The notes under the pieces are model-generated. The model worked only from the letters and a program-made list of their open reading frames with translations. It was not told the DNA's origin and did not search any database. DNA of 38,583 bases from Candidatus Scalindua sp. (GTDB lineage Bacteria > Planctomycetota > Brocadiia > Brocadiales > Scalinduaceae): positions 1-38,583 of the forward strand of contig JASMMK010000007.1 of assembly GCA_030748215.1 (NCBI GenBank), read 5' to 3'. Shown here in pieces: positions 32,741 to 38,583 of the stretch (the stretch's first letter is position 1; each line of letters begins with the position of its first letter). The translations under genes and the position numbers were made by a program.

Positions 32741-33859
32741 TTAAATTAGCCTTACCAGTTCTTCGTCCAGTAATCCGGCTTTTGTCTTCCAGAAGAACTT
32801 CTCAACAATACGGATTGCACGATCAGGGTCGCCATCCCAAAGACTACTGTCCCCAATTTTCTCTGACAATTGTACCAGCCGTTCGGCCAGTTGATCCGCT
32901 CCGCCTTTGAAGAAGAAGTCTTCATTGCCGGAATCCAGCTCCAGTGTCTCGGGATAAGCGAGTTTTTCGGGAACAATTGGAAATGCTCCTGCCGCTGCCG
33001 CCTCAAGAACACTGAATCCAAAAAATTCATGATCGGCAGTGGATACGAAAATATCGGCTTCTGATAGTGCTGCTTCATAGTCACTACGCCCCTGCTGATA
33101 TCCCCATCGATCTATATGATCTGCAAACTCCTTTCTTGCAGAATCAAAAACATCAGGGCTCTGCCTGAATTGCTCACCCATGACACTGATCCTGAATTCG
33201 ATATTTTGAGCTTTCAGAATTTGAAGTGATTTGAAAAAAAGTTCCGGGTTTTTATCGTGCTCCCATCTTGCCGCCCATACAATTCGTATGGGACCGGGAG
33301 CTCTCTTTTCTCTCTTTGGAAACTGATCTATTCCCGGATGTCTGACAATTGATTTATCCTGAATTTCATCAACGGCTTCTAATGGTTGAAAGTCCGGCAT
33401 GCGTTTCAGAAACCCCCGAAGCTCACCTAAGAAAATGTTCTGGTGGTATAAAGAGTTGAACCAGACCTCTGTAGCTGCCAGGGCTGTTATGAGGTTTGTC
33501 AGCACATAATGAAAATCAAACTCTTGTGGGTGTGCAACCGGATAGGTCAATTGGTTTTCGTGAAAATAGACTATTGAAGGAAGTTTCTGTATAGACTGAG
33601 GAACCAATCCTAAATACTCAGCAAGATTAAGCATGTCAGAGCAAAAGATGATATCCCAATCTCCTTCTTCCTTTATTTTATCGGAAGTCTGATTGGCAAG
33701 TGTTATGGCTGAATGATGCATTCGCCATTTCCACTTCCAGGGTGGAAGGCTAAGCAGTGTCCATTCATGCTGGCTGTATTGCATCCAACCATCCAGAAAT
33801 GCCTTGTGGCTGCCGCCGTAATATGGTTCCAGTGTCAATATTTTCAGAGACTCATTCAT
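32741..33859 (-). CDS. QTMAN/GTDC1-like glycosyltransferase (tRNA-queuosine mannosyltransferase family)
   Basis: A 372-residue GT-B glycosyltransferase of the DUF3524 family, known in animals as GTDC1/QTMAN, which adds mannose to queuosine of tRNA-Asp. The N-terminal family signature is clear: LTLEPYYGGSHKAFLDGW (9-26), LSLPPWKWKWRMHHSA (37-52) and FHENQLTYP. The C-terminal GT4-like half shows VWAARWEHDKNPELFF and STADHEFFGFSVLEAAAAG, with the EFFGxSxxEA donor-site motif. If active as in animals it would need queuosine in tRNA, but no queuosine gene is in the window. Start is the ATG at 33859; AGGA lies too close for an ideal ribosome-binding site. Sits alone between two broken symporters. 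Confidence 0.87.
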   Translation of the reverse strand: MNESLKILTLEPYYGGSHKAFLDGWMQYSQHEWTLLSLPPWKWKWRMHHSAITLANQTSDKIKEEGDWDIIFCSDMLNLAEYLGLVPQSIQKLPSIVYFHENQLTYPVAHPQEFDFHYVLTNLITALAATEVWFNSLYHQNIFLGELRGFLKRMPDFQPLEAVDEIQDKSIVRHPGIDQFPKREKRAPGPIRIVWAARWEHDKNPELFFKSLQILKAQNIEFRISVMGEQFRQSPDVFDSARKEFADHIDRWGYQQGRSDYEAALSEADIFVSTADHEFFGFSVLEAAAAGAFPIVPEKLAYPETLELDSGNEDFFFKGGADQLAERLVQLSEKIGDSSLWDGDPDRAIRIVEKFFWKTKAGLLDEELVRLI

Positions 33860-34113
33860 TTCCTGGTCCGTACCTTCAGTACAGTTTAGTTCCGGATTTA
33901 ATGAAATTATTTCATTGATAAAATCAACGAATTCGTTTATTTTACTCGCTTATTTTTGTCAGCATTATATCTAATTTTGTACATGGAGTGTGCAAAATTA
34001 TACTCTAAAGATGCAGGCGGTTGAGATGTTGCATGTTACGGATACCGTACTTAAAAGGCGACTCGTTTATCTCATAACCTGAAAATCTATTGGCTCAAAT
34101 ACAGGAAGCATTC

Positions 34114-34473
34114 GTGTCAAAAGAAAAAATTACACAAGAAAACAGAAATATTAAGCAGAAATCATTTCCTGATCTTCATAGGCTCGGTGTGCGAGCCTCA
34201 CTCAACCGGTATTGGCGGAAAAACGTAACATATACCATAGTTCTACTGGTAGTCTGGGCTGCTGTCGGATTAGGATGTGGTGTGTTACTTGCTGACCGTC
34301 TTAATCTTTACAAACTGCCGGGAACCGGTTTCCCTCTTGGTTTCTGGTTTGCTCATCAGGGCAGTATCATAGTATTCGTCCTGCTGATCCTCGCCTATTG
34401 TCTGCTCATGAACAGGCTCGACACGAAACATCACAATGAACTGGAGCAACTCAAAAAAGAGGGAAAGGCCTGA
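34114..34473 (+). CDS. DUF4212 small subunit of a sodium/substrate symporter
   Basis: A small membrane protein of the DUF4212 family, which always accompanies VC_2705-type symporters. From GTG 34114 (AGGAAG 5 bases upstream) it has about 119 residues; a TTG at 34090 would add eight. Two hydrophobic helices are seen (TYTIVLLVVWAAVGLGCGVL and SIIVFVLLILAYCLLM), preceded by LNRYWRKN and with the family LPGTGFPLGFWFAHQGS segment between them. The stop lies 3 bp before the GTG of the large subunit, so they are coupled. This gene is intact although its partner is broken. Confidence 0.87.
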   Translation: MSKEKITQENRNIKQKSFPDLHRLGVRASLNRYWRKNVTYTIVLLVVWAAVGLGCGVLLADRLNLYKLPGTGFPLGFWFAHQGSIIVFVLLILAYCLLMNRLDTKHHNELEQLKKEGKA

Positions 34474-34476
34474 GTT

Positions 34477-36332
34477 GTGAACGTACAAACCTGGACATTA
34501 ATCTTTGTAGGCATCTCCTTTTCAGTATATCTTTCAATCGCATGGTTCAGCAGGGTTCGCGATACTAAAGGGTTTTATGTTGCAGGCAGGGGGGGTACCT
34601 GCAATTGCCAACGGCATGGCCACTGCCGCAGACTGGATGAGTGCTGCATCCTTTATCTCAATGGCAGGGCTCATCTCGATGATGGGTTATACCGGAGGTG
34701 TTTACCTCATGGGGTGGACTGGCGGATATGTCCTTCTGGCGTTATTGATAGCCCCATACCTGCGTAAATCAGGCCACTACACTGTACCGGATTTCATAGG
34801 TGATCGCTACCACTCTAACATTGCACGGCTGGTTGCCGTTGTTTGTGCAATCTTCGTGAGTTTTACTTACGTGGCTGGACAGATGCGCGGCGTGGGAGTT
34901 GTGTTCAGTAGATTTCTCGAAGTTGATGTCAACGTTGGTGTTATTATCGGTATGATAATTGTATTTATCTACGCTACGCTTGGCGGGATGAAAGGAATTA
35001 CCTGGACACAGGTTGCACAATATTGGGTATTAATAACGGCGTTTCTTATTCCCGCAATTGCCATCAGTATCAAACTCACAGGTAATCCGGTTCCTCAAAT
35101 TGGACTTGGAAGTACTCTTGATCCTGAGATAGCCGGTGTACAGGGTATTACACTTCTTGAAAAACTCAATCAGATCCAGGTCGACCTCGGTTTCGACAGA
35201 TACACCGATACATTCGTGGGGAGTTGGAACAAGGTCAATGTTTTTTGTGTGGTTCTTGCTTTAATGGCCGGTACGGCCGGGCTGCCTCACGTAATAGTCC
35301 GCTTCTACACGGTCAAGTCAGTTAAGGCCGCGAGATGGAGTGCGTTCTGGGCGCTTCTCTTTATCTCAATGTTATATCTCACTGTCCCTGCCACTGCGGC
35401 TTTCGCACGATATTATATGATAGAGAGCCTTAACGGGAAAACGGAAGAGTAGTTACCGGACTGGTTTCACAATTGGGAGAAGACAGGATTGATTCTCTGG
35501 ATGGATAATGGTGACAGAAGGGTTGCTATACAGTGCCAGTGAGGACAACGAAATTTTCCGTAACGGCAAACTCTCTACCAATGATTTAATAGTTATAAGC
35601 AAATCACACCAGAAATGGATTGATACAGATGGAACTGAAGGTAATGATGGGCGTGTTGTGATGCGGCAGAAAGGTCTTTCCGGTCCGGATCGAGATATTA
35701 TTGTGCTTGCGACGCCTGAAATGGCGGAACTTGCAAATTGGATAATTGCATTAGTTGCTGCGGGAGGGTTGGCGGCCGCATTGTCTACTGCAAGTGGGCT
35801 GCTCCTGGTCATTTCATCAAGCATTTCGCACGATCTCTATTACCGGGTTGTTAATCAGAAAGCCACTGAAAAGAAGCGTCTTCTACTGGGACGAACGGTT
35901 ATCGGTTTTGCAGTAGTGGTTGCCGGCATTCTGGGTATATATCCACCGGGATTTGTCAGTCAGGTTGTTGCCTTTGCTTTTGGTCTCGCAGCAGCAAGTT
36001 TTTTTCCAACCATTGTTCTGGGTATCTTTAATAAACGAGTAGGTACTGTTCCGGCAGTGTGTGGAATGTTGGCAGGTATTATTTTCACCGCCTATTATAT
36101 TATTACCTGTGTTTTCTTCGGAATGGAACCATGGACATTTGGCATCTTTGAGAGTGGTATTAATCCACAAGGTATCGGTGCCGTAGGAATGCTGCTGAAT
36201 TTTATCGTAACCTTGATCCTCATGTCGTTTTTCAGGGCACCTGACAAGAAAGCTCAAGATATGATTGACTCTGTGCGAGAGCCGGAAGGTGTTGGGCCGG
36301 CCATCAAACTTGAAACATTATATGACCATTAA
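34477..36332 (+). pseudogene. VC_2705-type sodium:solute symporter large subunit, broken by two frameshifts and an amber
   Basis: Would encode an SSS-family symporter of about 610 residues (acetate/solute-type, paired with DUF4212). It is readable only as three frames. Lesion 1: a run of seven G at 34589-34595; with six the protein reads GFYVAGRGVPAIANGMATAADW, with seven it shifts (+1). Lesion 2: TAG at 35450-35452 after LNGKTEE, with LPDWFHNWEKTGLILW continuing in the same frame. Lesion 3: an extra base near 35517-35525, after which LLYSASEDNEIF and on to NWIIALVAAGGLAAALSTASGLLL (position 35730 onward) are read. The start is GTG 34477, preceded by AGGGAAAGG. Everything between lesions is well conserved, so decay is recent or the sequence contains errors. 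Confidence 0.88.
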
Positions 36333-36379
36333 ATTATCCAACTAACCCTCTCCTGTTCAGGGAGAGGAAAGGGTTAGAA

Positions 36380-37210
36380 GTGGGAAATACTTTGATTGAA
36401 ACAATATTCAAAGAAGGAAACGAATTTAATTACATCAGGCATAATGAGATAACACCAGGCAGAATGACTATGTTGTTTTTGCACGGACTGGGTGAATCCG
36501 GACAATGTTTTCAGGAGGTGTTTGAGGACGGGCGATTTGATAAGTGCAACATCATCGTTCCCGATTTGATCGGGTATGGAAAAAGTTCTGAATCTGCAGA
36601 TGGAGATTACCGTTTTGAGGTTCATGTAGAAAAACTATGGAAGATAATAGCCGGTTTAGAAATTAATAGCATTATCGTCATAGGGCATTCCATGGGTGGA
36701 GATATTGCAACCTTTTTGTGTGCTTCAGACAGAAAAAACATGATACAGAAATTCGTGAATATTGAAGGGAACGTAACTCAATATGATCTGTTCATTTCAC
36801 GCGAAGCAGTCAAAGCTGCAGAGGAAGGTAATTTTACGCACTGGTTTTATGATGAACTTATGAAGTCAAAGATCCTTGAGGATTGGGGGCAGAAATATCT
36901 TTCATGCAGAAGGTACCACTCCTCATTACGTGATTGCCGCCCGGAAGCATTTCTGGCGAATGCCTGGGAGCTATTTAGTAAAAATACGGAATTGCCGGGA
37001 AAATATAAGAGTGAAACAGGCCGGATATACTGCTCGCTTTCGATACCAAAAGTATTTTGTTATGGAACGGAAAGTATCTCTTCCGGGTCAGTTGATTTCC
37101 TGGAAGAGAGTAAGCTGAAACGTCAGGTATTTGACGGAGCATTTCATTGGCTTATGTTAGATAGAGCCAAAGAATTCTATTCATTTCTATTTGATTTCAT
37201 TTATACTTGA
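36380..37210 (+). CDS. Alpha/beta-fold hydrolase
   Basis: A 276-residue alpha/beta hydrolase without a signal peptide. The oxyanion-side motif is FLHGLGESG (33-41), the nucleophile elbow GHSMG (102-106, Ser104), and the acid and His follow in the C-terminal third (candidate His in DGAFHWLML). VPDLIGYGKSS (60-70) is typical of the family of lipases, epoxide hydrolases and haloperoxidase-like esterases. The middle cap is unusual in sequence and substrate cannot be assigned. Start is a GTG at 36380 with AGGAAAGGG upstream. It follows the broken symporter by 47 bp and may be read from its transcript. Confidence 0.85.
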   Translation: MGNTLIETIFKEGNEFNYIRHNEITPGRMTMLFLHGLGESGQCFQEVFEDGRFDKCNIIVPDLIGYGKSSESADGDYRFEVHVEKLWKIIAGLEINSIIVIGHSMGGDIATFLCASDRKNMIQKFVNIEGNVTQYDLFISREAVKAAEEGNFTHWFYDELMKSKILEDWGQKYLSCRRYHSSLRDCRPEAFLANAWELFSKNTELPGKYKSETGRIYCSLSIPKVFCYGTESISSGSVDFLEESKLKRQVFDGAFHWLMLDRAKEFYSFLFDFIYT

Positions 37211-37234
37211 GTTGATAATTTAACGCAGAGCTCA

Positions 37235-37264
37235 CTCCCCGGACTCGAAAGCGCCGAGGACAAG
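37235..37264 (+). repeat. GAGGACAAG dispersed repeat, copy D
   Basis: CTCCCCGGACTCGAAAG followed by CGCCGAGGACAAG; same family as copies A, B and C. It lies between the hydrolase stop and the HAD gene, next to the 33-bp palindrome. Confidence 0.85.
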
Positions 37265-37287
37265 GAGAACACTGAGGAAAAAGGCAA

Positions 37288-37320
37288 CCCGCCCGTACCG
37301 AACTGTACGTTCGGGCGGGG
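37288..37320. repeat. GC-rich 33-bp imperfect palindrome, copy 2
   Basis: CCCGCCCGTACCGAAC faces GTACGTTCGGGCGGGG. It is nearly the reverse complement of copy 1 (21335-21367). The stem is long and could fold as a transcript hairpin, though no T-run follows. Confidence 0.8.
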
Positions 37321-37380
37321 AAGATAGGGGTAAAAAATGCCTTTAACTTTAGTCACTTATTTTGATTTATCGAAAGGTTT

Positions 37381-38037
37381 ATGATGACATATAAAGCCGT
37401 GCTATTTGATCTTGATGGAACTCTGCTTGATTCAATTGAAGATTTGGGTGACTCCCTGAATCGTGTTCTAGTGCAGAATGGATTTCCTACTCACAATAGG
37501 GATGCTTACCGCCGCTTTGTGGGTGATGGCGCTACTAATCTAATCAATCGTGCATTACCTGAAGGCAAGCGTACTGATACGATTATGCACTCATGCCTGG
37601 AGGCATTTCTCAAAGATTATGATAAGAATTGGAATGTGAAGACAAGGCTTTATGAAGGGATCCCTGAGTTATTAGATACGCTTACTTCACGCGGGCTCAA
37701 GATATCAGTACTCTCTAATAAGCCGCATAGATATACACTGAAATGTATGGATGGCTTCCTGTCTGATTGGAATTTTGATGTGGTCTTTGGTCAGCGTGAT
37801 GACGTACCCAGAAAACCGGATCCGGCAGGTGCACTGGAGATTGCAGAGCAACTGAATATTTTGCCTTCAGACTTTCTTTATCTTGGAGATACAGAGACTG
37901 ATTTAAAGACGTCTTTTGCCGCTGGAATGTTTCCGGTAGGGGTGCTTTGGGGTTTTCGATCAGCTGAAGAATTACTAGAGAATGGAGCAAAGGTGCTTAT
38001 TAACAGTCCAATGGAAGTTCTGGAACTCCTTGACTAA
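37381..38037 (+). CDS. gph: HAD-superfamily phosphatase, phosphoglycolate phosphatase-like
   Basis: A 218-residue haloacid dehalogenase phosphatase; this group clears 2-phosphoglycolate. Motif I is FDLDGTLLDS (Asp10 nucleophile, Asp12 acid), motif II SVLSNK, motif III RKPDP and motif IV LGDTETDLK. The helical C1 cap follows motif I directly (EDLGDSLNRVL, GDGATNLI), as in Gph. The start may be the first (37381) or second Met (37384), and AAAGG lies upstream of both. It is bounded by repeats on both sides. Substrate by family resemblance only. Confidence 0.85.
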   Translation: MMTYKAVLFDLDGTLLDSIEDLGDSLNRVLVQNGFPTHNRDAYRRFVGDGATNLINRALPEGKRTDTIMHSCLEAFLKDYDKNWNVKTRLYEGIPELLDTLTSRGLKISVLSNKPHRYTLKCMDGFLSDWNFDVVFGQRDDVPRKPDPAGALEIAEQLNILPSDFLYLGDTETDLKTSFAAGMFPVGVLWGFRSAEELLENGAKVLINSPMEVLELLD

Positions 38038-38040
38038 AAG

Positions 38041-38132
38041 ACTATTCACCGCAAAGACGCTAAGACCGCAAAGTTTTAAAGATTATTACTAATCCCTTAA
38101 TATTTTCTCAGTGTTTATCCGTGGCTAAATTT
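38041..38132. repeat. Intergenic repeat mosaic before the window-end gene
   Basis: CACCGCAAAGACGCTAAGAC (38048-38067) belongs to the CTGCG family. CAGTGTTTATCCGTGGCTAA (about 38110-38129) belongs to the ATCCGTGG family also at about 30047-30060, 30855-30876 and 32713-32746. The last overlaps the 3' end of the minus-strand gene. Confidence 0.7.
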
Positions 38133-38583
38133 CTTTCTCTGATAAAGCACGAAGTCCGGGCAAATTGCCGTCGTTTGCAATGTATTGCAGCATTCCATTA
38201 CCGCATTACTCTGTTCTCCCAGTTGTTCGGTATCAATCTTGAACCGTTTTGAAAACATGTTAAAGCCGTGATTGAGTTCGCCACCGCCATAAACTCTGAA
38301 GGCCTGCTGGTTCTCAAGAAAAAGACGTGCTACCTGAAATGTCCCGAACCTGAAAGATCTATTCTCAATTAAGCCAAAAGGGCCGTTTGCAAGGATAGTT
38401 TTAATACCCTTCTGCTTTATTATTCTATTGTACAACTTCATGGTCACGGGGCCGTTATCCAGTGCCTCATCTCTTGCATTAATTTTTTCGTTTTTCAGAA
38501 AGTTAACGTATTTCAGGTTGGTTACTTTTCGTTTGTCTTTACCAGTTATTCTTCCCGCCCTTACATCTACCGGGATGTGTATT
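38115..38583 (-). CDS. pgk: Phosphoglycerate kinase, C-terminal part (runs off window end)
   Basis: The minus-strand frame is open from the window edge to TGA/TAA at 38115, about 155 residues. It begins IHIPVDVRAGRITGKDKRKV and contains ALDNGPVTMKLYN, ILANGPFGLIE, FRFGT and VYGGGELN. These match the C-terminal nucleotide-binding domain of phosphoglycerate kinase (PGK): DxGP, NGPxGxxE, GT and GGG. The usual NGPMG is NGPFG here. A short ORF starting at a GTG at 38447 is just an internal codon. The tail beyond GGGELN (about 40 residues, Cys-containing) is divergent and ends QRKKFSHG, so a PGK-like paralogue is possible. Family call is good, active state unknown. Confidence 0.75.
   Translation of the reverse strand, partial: IHIPVDVRAGRITGKDKRKVTNLKYVNFLKNEKINARDEALDNGPVTMKLYNRIIKQKGIKTILANGPFGLIENRSFRFGTFQVARLFLENQQAFRVYGGGELNHGFNMFSKRFKIDTEQLGEQSNAVMECCNTLQTTAICPDFVLYQRKKFSHG

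Noticed and set aside
31897-35452. Amber codons in two symporters as Gln, pyrrolysine or other recoding
   Set aside because: Several intact genes here (ending at 5861, 16208, 18399, 20060, 20912 and 29949) stop normally at TAG, and the second symporter also has frameshifts, so decay or error is the simpler reading.

Overview
This window is AT-rich bacterial chromosome, about 40% G+C by eye, from a Gram-negative-type cell. Evidence for an outer membrane and periplasm is an MltA lytic transglycosylase, several lipobox lipoproteins, a lipoprotein M48 peptidase and a Tat-exported phosphoesterase. An archaeal-type cyclic 2,3-diphosphoglycerate synthase homologue, a Cys-type NuoG-like formate dehydrogenase, a haem-c lipoprotein, a DUF4212/VC_2705 symporter pair and a bacterial QTMAN-like glycosyltransferase together suggest an anaerobic or chemolithotrophic lineage. 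An anammox-type planctomycete (Brocadiales) would fit, but this is a low-confidence inference with no marker gene behind it. Coding density is moderate, and the intergenic gaps carry several families of short dispersed repeats.

Layout. 1-789 is a scar region: the tail of an IS3-type transposase, an isolated tRNA 3' end that looks like an attachment-site remnant, and a palindrome with direct repeats. 790-5861 holds the cDPG synthase homologue (minus), a pair of M16 peptidases with one catalytic and one degenerate subunit (plus), and APS kinase cysC (plus). 5887-12420 is a minus-strand run: recQ, dihydrolipoamide dehydrogenase and a 902-residue formate dehydrogenase. 12714-15359 holds a Cys-rich YHS/TRASH-like exported protein, a shared bidirectional terminator, an MBL-fold hydrolase and a MidA-type methyltransferase. 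15507-22509 is a plus-strand island built around a ferric-iron-type ABC transporter (binding lipoprotein, fused permease, short ATPase). It is interleaved with a glycan-type lipoprotein, a His/Glu-tailed membrane protein, a rhomboid protease, a haem-c lipoprotein and a Tat metallophosphoesterase. 23108-29949 contains two PilZ (c-di-GMP) proteins, a ferritin-like protein, inositol monophosphatase, MltA, and an M48 peptidase coupled to a Glu/Ala-rich TPR protein. 30069-38583 contains an RluA pseudouridine synthase, two sodium:solute symporters that are both broken, a QTMAN-like glycosyltransferase between them, an alpha/beta hydrolase, a phosphoglycolate-phosphatase-like HAD enzyme, and the C-terminal part of a phosphoglycerate kinase running off the end.

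How the genes fit together. The clearest functional unit is the iron-type transporter island, whose extra genes suggest a combined uptake, membrane-proteolysis and redox module. The M48 peptidase, TPR protein and MltA form an envelope-maintenance neighbourhood. Two independent symporter losses (one amber codon in the first; two +1 shifts and an amber in the second) point to ongoing loss of organic-solute uptake, unless they are assembly errors. No CRISPR array, complete tRNA, rRNA or complete mobile element was seen.
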